A stretch of DNA of 38,619 bases from Chthonomonadales bacterium (GCA_013360745.1 JABWBA010000027.1:1-38619); one strand, 5' to 3'; positions 1 to 8,322 are shown, numbered from the stretch's first letter. Notes: generated from the letters alone by a model not told the origin. Translations and numbers: made by a program.

Positions 1-1
1 G

Positions 2-109
2 ACGGAGCAGTCGGCGGCGGGCAGCGAGGAGATGGCTTCCAGCAGCGAAGAGCTGGGGGCGCAGTCCTCGGCGCTCCGCGACCTCGTCGTCCAGTTCAAG
101 GTCTCGTAG
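2..109 (+). CDS. C-terminal end of a methyl-accepting chemotaxis protein (partial)
   Basis: Only the last 35 codons lie in the window; the gene continues upstream. The readable tail is rich in Glu, Gln, Ser and Ala (TEQSAAGSEEMASSSEELGA) and ends in LRDLVVQFKVS followed by TAG. This Glu/Gln/Ser pattern and the final L-x-x-x-V-x-x-F motif are typical of the end of the coiled-coil signalling hairpin of chemoreceptors. Thirteen bases separate it from cheW, which fits co-transcription of a receptor with its coupling protein. Family assignment rests on the tail pattern and on the neighbour. Confidence 0.7.
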   Translation, partial: TEQSAAGSEEMASSSEELGAQSSALRDLVVQFKVS

Positions 110-122
110 AAAGGAGCCGACC

Positions 123-620
123 ATGTCCACCGCAACCCTGCAACGAGACGCCCGCCAGGAGAGCGACTCCCTGAGCACGGGGACCACGCAACTGGTGAGC
201 TTTTCGCTGGCGAACGAGTTGTACGGGATCGAGATCACGAAGGTCCGTGAGATCATCCTGATCACGGAGATCACCCGCATCCCGCAGACGCCCCATTACG
301 TGAAGGGGCTGATCAACCTCCGCAGCACAGTGATTCCGGTCGTCGACCTGCGTGCGAAGTTCGGGCTGCCGGAGAGCCCTTTCACGGACGAGAGCCGCAT
401 CATGGTGCTGCAGGCCGTCGGCAAGACGATCGGCATCATCGTCGACGCGGTGAGCGAGGTGCTCCGGATCAAGCAGGACCAGATTGCCCCTCCGCCGCCG
501 ACGGTGGCGGGGCTGGGTCGTGAGTACCTCACGGGCCTGGTGAAGCTTGAGAAGCAACTGTTGATCTTGTTGGACATCGACAAGACGCTGGACCATGACG
601 AGATGGCCGGCATTGGCTGA
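123..620 (+). CDS. cheW: CheW chemotaxis coupling protein
   Basis: 165-residue protein matching a single CheW domain, the SH3-like adaptor that links chemoreceptors to the histidine kinase CheA at the membrane. After a polar 20-residue N-terminus come the hallmarks of the family: QLVSFSLANELYGIEI, VREII, IPQTPHYVKGLINLRSTVIPVVDL and the C-terminal VDAVSEVL strand. The ATG is preceded by AAAGGAGC (110-117) at good spacing, which fixes the start. It follows the end of a chemoreceptor gene by 13 bases, so the pair probably forms an operon that continues upstream. A perfect hairpin downstream ends the unit. Nothing looks damaged. Confidence 0.95.
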   Translation: MSTATLQRDARQESDSLSTGTTQLVSFSLANELYGIEITKVREIILITEITRIPQTPHYVKGLINLRSTVIPVVDLRAKFGLPESPFTDESRIMVLQAVGKTIGIIVDAVSEVLRIKQDQIAPPPPTVAGLGREYLTGLVKLEKQLLILLDIDKTLDHDEMAGIG

Positions 621-650
621 ATGCCGGCGGGTCCTTTCGCGATCGAACTG

Positions 651-680
651 CAAGCCCACGAGCGAAGGCTCGTGGGCTTG
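651..680. terminator. Bidirectional hairpin terminator between cheW and top6A
   Basis: Perfect 13-bp inverted repeat CAAGCCCACGAGC / GCTCGTGGGCTTG around the loop GAAG. It lies in the 84-base gap between two convergent genes, cheW on the plus strand and top6A on the minus strand. There is only a weak T-rich stretch after it on the plus side (TTCGTTG), so the mechanism is inferred from the hairpin and the convergent position. Confidence 0.75.
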
Positions 681-704
681 TTCGTTGAAAAGCGGCCGTG
701 GCGT

Positions 705-1886
705 TCAGTCCAGCCAGTCCTTTTCGCGAAGCCTTTGCGGCGCGTACTCTTCGGTCACGTAGCTGATGTCCTTGCTGATCAGCGCTTCGACCTCGAGCTT
801 GAAGCCGTTGTCGAGCAGTTGCCGGATCTCGTGTTGCCACTCCTTCTTGTGCTCGAACCAGGGATAGCCGGCGATCTGCTTGGCGCGCTTGCGGTCGGTG
901 TCGTTCAATCCGATCTGCACGCTCTTCGAGAGCCCGCACCGCTCGAAATCCTTGCTCCGCAGGCCCAAGAAACGCGCGTCGGGAATGGCCATGCGGCGGG
1001 ATTCGTAGGCCAGGTTGATCGACCCCTGCTTGATGACGCTATAGATGTAATACCCCCAGGGATCGTTATCCAGGAGGCAGAAGACCGGTAGTTTCAGCTC
1101 GTTGTGCAGCCGGTAGAGCAGCCGGCGGACGCCGCGCGACGGCTGGCCGCCCCCATGGGTGAGAATGCACTTGTGCTTCCGCCAGAACTTGTCCTCGTTG
1201 AACCGCCGCCAGACCGTGTCCTTTTCGACGTGGAGGACGAACTTCGCGTCGCACTTGCGGAACCGGATCACGTCGGGCTCGCAGATCGATGGGATCGAAT
1301 AGCCGCCCGAACCGAGCCGCGTGCAGTCGATCTCGTCCCCGCTGTCGATGAGCGTGATCTCCCCGACCATCGTGCCGCGGTTGCTGGCGTAGACGTGCAA
1401 TTCCTCGCGCAGGGCCTCGAGCGCCACCTCCACGTCCTCGATGATCGGGTCGCACTCCGCCTGGTCGCTGAACGTCTCTTCCTTGGTCCCTTCGATCGTG
1501 TGTTTGAGGATGTAGAACAGACCACGGATGCTGGTGGTCTTGCCCTCGTCGATCAATTGCTTGCAGCCGGTGGCCACCAGCAGTGTCTGCATGTAGCTCT
1601 TCGCCTGCGACAGGTTGAAGAGCTGCCGCCGGTTCGTATTGCCGCCCATCTCGATGATTTTTTTCTTCGGGCTGTAGTGCACGTTGGACAGCGTGCGGGC
1701 CGGGATGTCGACGTGCGGCTCCCGGTTCTTCTCCGCAGCGAGCACGACACCGTCGGCCAGGCCCGTCAGGCGGCCGAGCGTCTTCTTGTCCTGCTCCGTG
1801 TACTTCACCGGAGTTTTTTTCTCACCAGGGACTCTTTTCGGGGCTTTCTTGGGCATCACAAGCGCTTCGAGAGTAGAAGGTGTCAT
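705..1886 (-). CDS. top6A: DNA topoisomerase VI subunit A (Spo11/Top6A family)
   Basis: 393 residues from the ATG at 1886. Subunit A is the DNA-cleaving half of the A2B2 type IIB topoisomerase; it makes the transient double-strand break through a tyrosine. The 5Y-CAP region holds TSIRGLFYILKH with the probable catalytic Tyr125 after the conserved Arg. The Toprim metal site is visible as Glu221 in FVLHVEKD and as DNDPWG (Asp273, Asp275). Length is near that of archaeal Top6A. The subunit B gene ends 68 bases upstream on the same strand, so the two are one operon. The start is uncertain: the ATG at 1886 lies inside a heptamer repeat, and an in-frame ATG at 1856 begins the lysine-rich MPKKAPKR; neither has a clear Shine-Dalgarno. 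Topo VI is archaeal and plant in origin and patchy in bacteria. Confidence 0.93.
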   Translation of the reverse strand: MTPSTLEALVMPKKAPKRVPGEKKTPVKYTEQDKKTLGRLTGLADGVVLAAEKNREPHVDIPARTLSNVHYSPKKKIIEMGGNTNRRQLFNLSQAKSYMQTLLVATGCKQLIDEGKTTSIRGLFYILKHTIEGTKEETFSDQAECDPIIEDVEVALEALREELHVYASNRGTMVGEITLIDSGDEIDCTRLGSGGYSIPSICEPDVIRFRKCDAKFVLHVEKDTVWRRFNEDKFWRKHKCILTHGGGQPSRGVRRLLYRLHNELKLPVFCLLDNDPWGYYIYSVIKQGSINLAYESRRMAIPDARFLGLRSKDFERCGLSKSVQIGLNDTDRKRAKQIAGYPWFEHKKEWQHEIRQLLDNGFKLEVEALISKDISYVTEEYAPQRLREKDWLD

Positions 1887-1961
1887 TGGTCATTGGTCAT
1901 TGGTCATTTGCCTGCGCGACAAGCCGCCCACAACCAATGACCAATGACTAATGACTAATGA
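1883..1961. repeat. Inverted array of TCATTGG heptamers between top6B and top6A
   Basis: Left arm: three TCATTGG units and one TCATTTG at 1883-1910. A 23-base spacer follows. Right arm: CCAATGA twice and CTAATGA twice at 1934-1961. The arms are reverse complements over most of 28 bases, so the transcript or DNA could form a long imperfect hairpin. The array supplies the stop codon of top6B (TAG at 1957-1955) and its last His codon lies just beyond the arm; it also contains the upstream start codon of top6A (1886-1884). The unit resembles cyanobacterial short tandemly repeated heptamers (STRR class) as I remember them; that resemblance is from memory. Confidence 0.9.
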
Positions 1962-3970
1962 CCATTTTGGCGATCGACGATCAGTACGTTTTCGCCGTAT
2001 TCTTCGGGATCTTCGTCGATGATGGGTTGGCCGCTCTCGTCGAAGCGGAGGTCGGCATCGGCGGTCTTCTTGGTGGCGACCCGCAACAGGTCGTTGTAGA
2101 GCCGTTCACGGTCGGCGCCGTTGAGCCGGCTGCAGGCCGTGGCCACCTCGCCGAGATAGCGGAGGAAGATCGCCCGCCGCTGTCCCTCCTGCTTCACCTT
2201 CTGGCGGCGTTTGACGTACATTCCCAGTTTGCGTCCGACGGCCTGGAACCCCAGGCGCAGCTCTTTCTGGATCTCCGGGTAGGCGGCGATGGCCTCCTTC
2301 GATTCGCTCGTGAAGGGGACCCAGACGCTGGCGACGTGGACCATCACCGTCACCGGCCCGCTCGGCAGGCCGCCGCGCGACTGGCTCAGGCCGTAGGCTC
2401 GCCAGTTGGTCTGCATGATCGTCTGCGTGATCGCGCAGGCGCCGGCCTGGAACTGCAGCGGCACGCGGTTGGCATAGCGCAGCACGTTCATCGACTGCCC
2501 CGAGCTGAGATTCACGTTCCGCATCGCCTCGTGAAGCTTGTCGATGCTCTGCTTCTTGAGCTTGCCGGGCGAGATGCGGGTCTTGAGGCCGGCCTCTTTG
2601 AGGATGCGATCGGCCGCTTCGAACCCCAAGCCTTCAAAGCTCGTCGCCAGGAATTGCCGCAGCGTGCGGCTGTCGCTCTGGGAGAGCAATTCCTCCAGGG
2701 CCTCGCGCGAGACCTTGTGGGCCGTCGGTTCGCCGCCGTAGGCCAGGCCGACTTCGATCACGAAGGGATTGCCGCGGTACACGGCCGGCGGGCGGGTCGC
2801 CGCCACGTAGAACTCGGCCGGCACGACCTGGTGCAGCCCCTTGAGAATCAACTCCTCGCCGATCGGCACGATACAGTCGGTCGCGGGGGCCTTGATCTTC
2901 GTTTCCTGGATGGCCTTGTAAAGCGCGTCGGCCTCGTGCCGGCCGATCCGCTTGGTATTCGCACGCGTGCTGACTTTGGCTGTCTCGCAGATCCGCCTGG
3001 CGACCGCCGGACTGACGCAGGTGAACGTATCGCTGAGGAACGCCGAGAGCGTCTTCGCCTCGGAATCCTTGAGCATGGCCACCAGCCGGCCCAGTTCGAT
3101 CCCGTACGGATGCGGCTTGATCTCCTTGGGTTCCGGCGGCAGACTCTCGGCAACCCGCGAGTAGCTCTTCGCGTTGCCGTCGGGATCCTGGTAGTGGATC
3201 GTGACGTGCGGATTGGCGATGGCGGTCTGCTCGAGATAGTCGTCAACGCTGCCCCGGCCCCGCTGGTAGCGGGCCTCGAGTTCGATCGTCACTCGCGTGC
3301 CGTGGTTGACCTCAATCCATTCGATCCCGAGTTTCTCGATGGCCTCGCGCCCCTTTTCGCCGGGCGGGACGTCTACCCCTTCGCCGCGGCCGTTGAGAAT
3401 CTCGGGCTTGTTGTGCTTCGTGTCGATCTGGATTTCGTAGTAGTGGGCCGGCTTTCGCGGCGAGATCTTCGACATGATCTTCACCGGCTTGCCGGTGGTC
3501 AAAAGGCCGTACATCCCGGCCGCGCTGATGCCGATGCCCTGCTGGCCGCGGCTCATCCGCAGCCGGTGGAACTTCGAGCCGTAAAGCAGTTTCCCGAAGA
3601 TCATCGGGATGGTTTTCTTCAAGATCCCCGGACCGTTGTCCTGCACTCCCACCTTGAACCGGCTCTCGCCGGTGGTCTCGATATGGACCCAGATCTCGGG
3701 GAGGATGCCGGCCTCCTCGCAGGCGTCCAGAGCGTTGTCGACCGCCTCCTTCACCGTGGTCAACAGGGCCTTTCGGGGGTTGTCGAACCCGAGCAGGTGA
3801 CGGTTCTTGGCGAAAAACTCGCTGACGGAGATGTCGCGCTGGCTGGCCGCCATCGATTGGGCCGTGGCCCGGCGGCGAGGCGCCGAACCGTTGGCCGAGG
3901 AGGGCTGACCATTCGAGCCGCCATCAACCACCTCGTCTGCGGCGGCGGTCAGGGCAGAATCGTCGTCCAT
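1955..3970 (-). CDS. top6B: DNA topoisomerase VI subunit B (Top6B, GHKL ATPase)
   Basis: 671 residues from the ATG at 3970. Subunit B is the ATP-driven clamp that dimerises on nucleotide binding and gates the double-strand passage done by subunit A. The GHKL fold is clear: N-box KEAVDNALDACEEA, G1 box DNGPG, and the G2 lid SRGQQGIGISAAG; an H2TH-like and transducer region follows. An acidic, low-complexity N-terminal extension of about 45 residues precedes SVSEFFAKNRHLLGF. Reading can extend to a TTG at 4009 (13 more residues), but neither site has a strong ribosome binding site; I prefer the ATG. The C-terminus past the transducer (ILIVDRQNGH-like end) is longer than in the shortest archaeal forms. 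It is first in an operon with top6A and its last codons run into the heptamer array. Confidence 0.94.
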   Translation of the reverse strand: MDDDSALTAAADEVVDGGSNGQPSSANGSAPRRRATAQSMAASQRDISVSEFFAKNRHLLGFDNPRKALLTTVKEAVDNALDACEEAGILPEIWVHIETTGESRFKVGVQDNGPGILKKTIPMIFGKLLYGSKFHRLRMSRGQQGIGISAAGMYGLLTTGKPVKIMSKISPRKPAHYYEIQIDTKHNKPEILNGRGEGVDVPPGEKGREAIEKLGIEWIEVNHGTRVTIELEARYQRGRGSVDDYLEQTAIANPHVTIHYQDPDGNAKSYSRVAESLPPEPKEIKPHPYGIELGRLVAMLKDSEAKTLSAFLSDTFTCVSPAVARRICETAKVSTRANTKRIGRHEADALYKAIQETKIKAPATDCIVPIGEELILKGLHQVVPAEFYVAATRPPAVYRGNPFVIEVGLAYGGEPTAHKVSREALEELLSQSDSRTLRQFLATSFEGLGFEAADRILKEAGLKTRISPGKLKKQSIDKLHEAMRNVNLSSGQSMNVLRYANRVPLQFQAGACAITQTIMQTNWRAYGLSQSRGGLPSGPVTVMVHVASVWVPFTSESKEAIAAYPEIQKELRLGFQAVGRKLGMYVKRRQKVKQEGQRRAIFLRYLGEVATACSRLNGADRERLYNDLLRVATKKTADADLRFDESGQPIIDEDPEEYGENVLIVDRQNGH

Positions 3971-4039
3971 GTCGCTCGACGTTCCTGGAAGTCGCGTCGT
4001 CTTCTGCAATGCTGAGGCTCCGTGGGTGAGATTGGGCAG

Positions 4040-4068
4040 ATTATAACGGATTTTCCGGCCTATTCCCA
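4040..4068 (-). promoter_or_regulatory. Possible promoter of the top6B-top6A operon
   Basis: Reading the minus strand, a perfect -10 TATAAT occupies 4045-4040. A -35 at 17-bp spacing would be TGGGAA (4068-4063), which is a weak match. The predicted transcript start near 4033 leaves about 60 bases to the ATG at 3970. The call rests on the -10 and on the position in the divergent gap before the DUF1800 gene. Confidence 0.45.
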
Positions 4069-4218
4069 GGCGGCTTTGGCCGCAGTTACGGTACAGATCC
4101 TACTCGCCGCACATCCGGCGCATAAAGACTCACCCGTGGCACCGCCCCAAGCCGACGAATCATGGGGAGTCCCAAAGACCCGCATGAAAACCTCCCGCCA
4201 ACGATTGAGGAGCCGTTC

Positions 4219-5742
4219 ATGGTTTCAACCACGATCCGCCGGACCCTGATTGCCGCAGCCGCACTGGCGGGGCTTGCTGGCTGCGCCGCGCTCCGGGATG
4301 CGGTGCGCCGCTATGCGGGAGCCAACTGGGCGCCGCTCCCGGTGCCGGAGTCCAGCGAGGCGCTCGACCGAGCTCGTCTCGTCCTGAATCGCGCCGCCTA
4401 CGGCCCGGCTCCCGGAGATCTTGCCCGAGCGCTTGATACCGGTATCAGGGGATGGATCGAATCCCAGCTGGCCGATGAAGGGAGCGATTCGCCCGCCGTA
4501 TCCCTCCGAATCGCCGGATTGGAGACCGTCGAGGGCGCGACAGACGCTCCCGACCGCTTCGCCAGCCTGAGCGACGCCCAGCTGATGGACGAACTGCAGC
4601 GAGCGGTAATCGTGCGAGCCGTCTACAGTCAAGCCCAGCTTCGCGAAGTCATGGCGGACTTCTGGACGAATCACTTCAACATCTACGCACTCAAAGCGGA
4701 CGGTCGCGTTCTCCTGCCCGTGTTTATCGAAACCGCCCTTCGCCCGCACGTTCTGGGCAACTTCCGCGAGATGCTCCTCGCCACCGCGCGGAGCCCTGCA
4801 ATGCTCGCCTATCTGGACAATCAGAGGAACCGTCGGGGAGTGGCCAATGAGAACTACGCCCGCGAACTGATGGAGCTCCACACCGTGGGCGTGCATGGCG
4901 GCTACAGCCAATCGGATATCCGAGTGTTGGCGCGTGCGCTGACAGGCTGGACCGTGGCCGAAGGCTTTAGCCGCGGGCAGTTTCGATTCGACCGGGCCCT
5001 GCACGATATCGAGGCCAAACGGGCGCCGTTTCTCGACCTGATCCTGCCGCCGGACGGCGATCAGACGGAGGCGGAATCGGCCATCAGCCGCCTCGCGGAG
5101 CATCCTGCAACGGGCCGATACCTGGCAAGAAAGCTCTGCGTCCGCTTCCTCGGGCATGCGCCGGAGAAGGTCCTGAGCGCCGCGGCCAACGCCTACGCCT
5201 CGTCGGATTGCGCCATCCGGCCGATGCTCCGCCCCATCCTGCTCGACGCCCTAGCGAGCCGCGGCGACGTGCGCCCCTCCCTCAAGCGCCCGTTCGATTT
5301 CGTCGTCTCGGCGCTTCGCGCGTTGGGGGCCGATACGGATGGCGGACCGTCGATCCAGACACGTCTGGCCGAGATGGGCCAGCCCCTCTACCAGTGGCCA
5401 ATGCCCGACGGTTTCCCGGACCGAACTGCGGCGTGGACCGGCAGCCTCCTTCCACGATGGAACTTCGCGCTGGACCTCTGCTCCGGCAAACTCGACGGTG
5501 TGACGGTACGCCCCCTGGAAGCCCCGCTCGCCGACGGAGATCGGACACCGCTCCGCGCCCCGTCCGCCATCGTCTCCGCCCTTCTCGGGCGATCGCCCGA
5601 CGACCCGATCGCCCGATCCATTGCGGCAACGATCCAGGAGGGGCTCCAATCGAGCCGCGCCGATCGATCGAACCTGAAGGATGTGGTCGCCAACACGGCC
5701 GGGCTCACCCTGTGCGCTTCGGCCTTTCAGTGGAGAGGGTAA
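4219..5742 (+). CDS. DUF1800 family secreted lipoprotein
   Basis: 507 residues from the ATG at 4219, chosen because GAGGAG (4206-4211) sits seven bases upstream. That start gives a clean lipoprotein signal peptide ending in the lipobox LAGC (MVSTTIRRTLIAAAALAGLAGC), so the protein should be anchored in an outer-facing membrane. The body has the DUF1800 signatures: LNRAAYGPAPGDL, DFWTNHFNIY, FREMLLATARSPAMLAYLDN, NYARELMELHTVGV and DIRVLARALTGW. DUF1800 proteins are of unknown biochemical function and are nearly always paired with DUF1501 proteins in Planctomycetes, Armatimonadota and Proteobacteria, as here four bases downstream. Reading in the same frame extends upstream to 4162, but that start has neither a Shine-Dalgarno nor a signal sequence. 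Confidence 0.93.
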   Translation: MVSTTIRRTLIAAAALAGLAGCAALRDAVRRYAGANWAPLPVPESSEALDRARLVLNRAAYGPAPGDLARALDTGIRGWIESQLADEGSDSPAVSLRIAGLETVEGATDAPDRFASLSDAQLMDELQRAVIVRAVYSQAQLREVMADFWTNHFNIYALKADGRVLLPVFIETALRPHVLGNFREMLLATARSPAMLAYLDNQRNRRGVANENYARELMELHTVGVHGGYSQSDIRVLARALTGWTVAEGFSRGQFRFDRALHDIEAKRAPFLDLILPPDGDQTEAESAISRLAEHPATGRYLARKLCVRFLGHAPEKVLSAAANAYASSDCAIRPMLRPILLDALASRGDVRPSLKRPFDFVVSALRALGADTDGGPSIQTRLAEMGQPLYQWPMPDGFPDRTAAWTGSLLPRWNFALDLCSGKLDGVTVRPLEAPLADGDRTPLRAPSAIVSALLGRSPDDPIARSIAATIQEGLQSSRADRSNLKDVVANTAGLTLCASAFQWRG

Positions 5743-5746
5743 CAGC

Positions 5747-7018
5747 ATGGCAGCGCACCTATCGCGCAGGGAACTGCTGACCGGAACGGCTCTGGCGGCG
5801 GCGCTGGCCGCCTCCGATCCCCGGCAGATGGCGCTCGCATCGGTGGCGGCGGTTCCGGAGCGTCGTCAGGATCGGGTCCTTGTGACGCTGTTCCTGAGGG
5901 GCGGCGCCGACGGACTCTCCATCGTGCCGCCGGTGGCCGATCCCGAGTACCACAGGCTGAGACCGACGCTGAGTCTGGCCTCTCCTCAGGATCGGTCCGC
6001 ACCCAGGGCCGCACGGGCCATCCCGCTCGACGACTACTTCGGCCTCAATCCGGCGCTCCGGTCCATCGAACGCCTCTATCGGGATGGGCTCCTCGCTGTG
6101 CTCCATGCCGTCGGCTCCGGAGACCGCACGCGCTCCCACTTCGAGGCGATGGCCGTCATGGAACGGGGCCTCGCCGGCTCCACCGAGGGACCCTCCGGCG
6201 GGTGGCTGGCGCGCGCCGTTACGGCTGACGACGAGGGGGGCGTATCGCCGCTCCGAGCCCTCGCGTTCACCGAAACCATGCCCGATATCCTCCGGGGAGC
6301 GTCCGGCGCTACCGTGATCCGATCCCTGACCGACTTCCGACTCCACGGCGATCTCGAGACCGCCCGGACCCTGCAAGCGCTCTACGGCATGGACCCCGCC
6401 GGCGACGCGGACCTCGGCCTGCTCCAGGCCGGGCGGGGCAGTCTGCGCGTGATGGACGCTATCGCCGCACTCCATCCGGCTGCCTATCGGCCATCCGGGG
6501 GCGCCGTCTATCCGCCGGGTCCGCTGGGCGACGGCCTCCGACAGACCGCCTGCCTGATCAAGGGCCGCCTGGGCCTCGAGGCCGCCTTCCTCGATGCCAC
6601 CGGCTGGGATACCCATGTGGCCCAGGGGCGCGACAGCGGCTGGCTGCCGGCCCGTCTCGCCGAACTGGGCCAGGGGCTTGACGCCTTCACCAGAGACCTT
6701 GGTGCGGAGATCGGGCGGGTGACCGGAGTGGTCATGACCGAGTTCGGTAGGCGCGCCTATGAGAACAGCGGTCTGGGCACCGATCACGGCAGAGGCAGCT
6801 GCATGTTCCTGTTCGGGGCCGGAGTCGCGGGCGGCAAAGTGCATGCCGCCTGGCCCGGCCTTGCGCCCGGGGCCCTCGAGCCGCCCGGCGACCTTGCCGT
6901 CACAACGGACTACCGTCGCCCGCTATATGAAGCGGTCCGGAGAACCCTCGGCGCGACCGCCGCTGCGGCCGCCTTCCCGGACTATACGCACACACCCATC
7001 GGAGTCGTAAGCGCCTGA
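5747..7018 (+). CDS. DUF1501 family protein with Tat signal
   Basis: 423 residues. The ATG at 5747 follows the DUF1800 stop by four bases and has GGAGAGG (5732-5738) upstream. The N-terminus LSRRELLTGTALAAALAA carries a twin-arginine motif, so folded export by Tat is expected. The conserved core of the family is present: VLVTLFLRGGADGLSIVPP near residue 45, DDYFGLNPALRSIERLY, LHAVGSGDRTRSHFEA, ATGWDTHVAQG and VVMTEFGRRAYENSGLGTDHG near the end. The His, Asp and Glu-rich motifs resemble the alkaline-phosphatase/sulfatase fold to which the family is related; the substrate is unknown. Operon with the DUF1800 gene suggests they act together outside the cytoplasm. Confidence 0.93.
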   Translation: MAAHLSRRELLTGTALAAALAASDPRQMALASVAAVPERRQDRVLVTLFLRGGADGLSIVPPVADPEYHRLRPTLSLASPQDRSAPRAARAIPLDDYFGLNPALRSIERLYRDGLLAVLHAVGSGDRTRSHFEAMAVMERGLAGSTEGPSGGWLARAVTADDEGGVSPLRALAFTETMPDILRGASGATVIRSLTDFRLHGDLETARTLQALYGMDPAGDADLGLLQAGRGSLRVMDAIAALHPAAYRPSGGAVYPPGPLGDGLRQTACLIKGRLGLEAAFLDATGWDTHVAQGRDSGWLPARLAELGQGLDAFTRDLGAEIGRVTGVVMTEFGRRAYENSGLGTDHGRGSCMFLFGAGVAGGKVHAAWPGLAPGALEPPGDLAVTTDYRRPLYEAVRRTLGATAAAAAFPDYTHTPIGVVSA

Positions 7019-7056
7019 GCTGGCCGATGGAAGGGGCGAGAGGCCCGTTGTCGTAG

Positions 7057-7077
7057 GGGCGGGCCGAGCGCCCGCCC
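7057..7077 (+). terminator. GC-rich hairpin after the DUF1501 gene
   Basis: GGGCGGGC and GCCCGCCC form an 8-bp perfect stem around CGAGC, 40 bases after the stop codon. No T-run follows, so this could also be a plain repeat element; the position favours a terminator. Confidence 0.45.
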
Positions 7078-7130
7078 GGAGGGGCTCATCCGCTGAAGCG
7101 GTTCCTGTATCGCCCCTGTGCGCCCACGTC

Positions 7131-7192
7131 CACCCAATCCCACCCAATCCCACCCAGTCCACCCCGCCCACCTATGCCCACCCACTCCCACC
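7131..7192. repeat. C-rich tandem repeat (CACCCAATCC) in the intergenic gap
   Basis: Three head-to-tail decamers, CACCCAATCC twice and CACCCAGTCC once (7131-7160), continue as degenerate CCCACC units to about 7192. The array lies in the 356-base gap between the DUF1501 gene and the methyltransferase. The rest of that gap holds the hairpin at 7057-7077 and the promoter at 7259-7287. One strand is almost free of G through the array. Confidence 0.85.
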
Positions 7193-7258
7193 CACGCTGT
7201 GCCCGTACTTGCCCATGTAAGACAACCGTCCCACGCGGCCAACGAACGCGCCGATTCC

Positions 7259-7287
7259 TTGACATCGCTAAACAGAATCGGTATCAT
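7259..7287 (+). promoter_or_regulatory. Sigma-70 type promoter of the methyltransferase gene
   Basis: TTGACA (7259-7264) and TATCAT (7282-7287) with a 17-bp spacer. A transcript starting near 7294 would have an 80-base leader before the ATG at 7375. Confidence 0.75.
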
Positions 7288-7374
7288 GTGTTTGCAGCTA
7301 TATGCGACACAGTCGCAACTAAATCCGATTGCGACGATGCGTTCGCCGTCAACCGGGTCCATAGAGGTGCTACC

Positions 7375-8178
7375 ATGCAAGACGCACTGCCCGGAGCCCA
7401 TCTTCGGGCTGAAACAATGCCAGGACACTGGGTGCTGGCCAAACTGGGCAAACGGGTGCTGCGCCCGGGCGGCCTTGGTCTGACGAAGCAGATGCTCGCA
7501 GGCCTCAACGTCCAGCCAGCCGACCGGGTGGTCGAGTTCGCGCCCGGCCTCGGCATCACCGCCCGCCTGACCCTCGGCCGCCGCCCGGCCGCCTATACCG
7601 CAGTCGAACGGGATGAAACCGCAGCCGATCTGCTGAGGCGCTGGCTGACCGGTCCGACCCAGCGGTGCCAGACCGGAAGCGCAGACCGTTCCGGAGTGCC
7701 CGATGGCGCTGCCACTGTCGTATATGGTGAGGCCATGCTCACCATGCAGACCACCGAAACCAAGCGGCGCATCCTGAGCGAGGCCTATCGGATCCTCGAG
7801 CCTGGTGGCCGATACGGCATCCACGAACTATCCCTCAGCCCCGATGATATCCCCGACACCATAAAACACGAGATCGAACAGGCGCTGAGCCACTCGATCC
7901 GCGTGGGAGCGCGCCCCCTGACCTGCGCCGAATGGCGTGAGGAGCTGACCCGGGCGGGTTTCGAGGTGTGCGAGGAACATCGCGCTCCGATGCATCTCCT
8001 GGAGCCGATGCGCCTTGTGCGCGATGAAGGCTGGTTCGGCGCCATGCGCTTCCTGATGAACGTCGTTCGCGACGCTCCGGCACGGAAGCGGGTCCTCCAG
8101 ATGAGGAGCGTCTTCCGCCGTTACGAGGCAAATCTCGGCGCGATCTCGCTGATTGGAGTCAAAACGTCCGACCGATAA
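7375..8178 (+). CDS. Class I SAM-dependent methyltransferase
   Basis: 267 residues from the ATG at 7375, which has AGAGGTG (7363-7369) upstream; an open frame runs back to 7174 but is translated repeat and promoter DNA. Motif I for S-adenosylmethionine binding is VVEFAPGLGITA near residue 43, followed by an acidic strand end (TAVERDE). The motif IV region is degenerate (TVVYGEAMLTM) and a later strand is RILEPGGRYGIHEL, typical of Methyltransf_11 proteins. The C-terminal third (LEPMRLVRDEGWFGAMRFL, RRYEANLGAISLIGVK) would form the substrate lid. The substrate cannot be told from sequence. It is monocistronic with a strong promoter. No signal peptide or membrane segment is seen. Confidence 0.88.
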   Translation: MQDALPGAHLRAETMPGHWVLAKLGKRVLRPGGLGLTKQMLAGLNVQPADRVVEFAPGLGITARLTLGRRPAAYTAVERDETAADLLRRWLTGPTQRCQTGSADRSGVPDGAATVVYGEAMLTMQTTETKRRILSEAYRILEPGGRYGIHELSLSPDDIPDTIKHEIEQALSHSIRVGARPLTCAEWREELTRAGFEVCEEHRAPMHLLEPMRLVRDEGWFGAMRFLMNVVRDAPARKRVLQMRSVFRRYEANLGAISLIGVKTSDR

Positions 8179-8322
8179 AAAAAGGAGCGACGAATCGCGC
8201 GGGACGGACGCGCGACGCCGGATCGCATTCCGCCATCACCGCCCTGCGCCAGTGTGCAGGGTGTGCCGGAGAGGAGCGTCCCGACGGCATCGTCCGGCGA
8301 CCATCGATTGCAGCCGATCCTG

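Noticed and set aside
1958-4015. Plus-strand open frame of 685 codons
   Set aside because: It is an exact antisense mirror of top6B, whose domains are unambiguous. Long antisense frames are common in GC-rich coding DNA.
4162-4218. Earlier start of the DUF1800 gene
   Set aside because: It would bury the lipoprotein signal peptide; the ATG at 4219 has a GAGGAG at ideal spacing.
7174-7374. N-terminal extension of the methyltransferase
   Set aside because: It is translated from the C-rich repeat and the promoter; the ATG at 7375 has a ribosome binding site.
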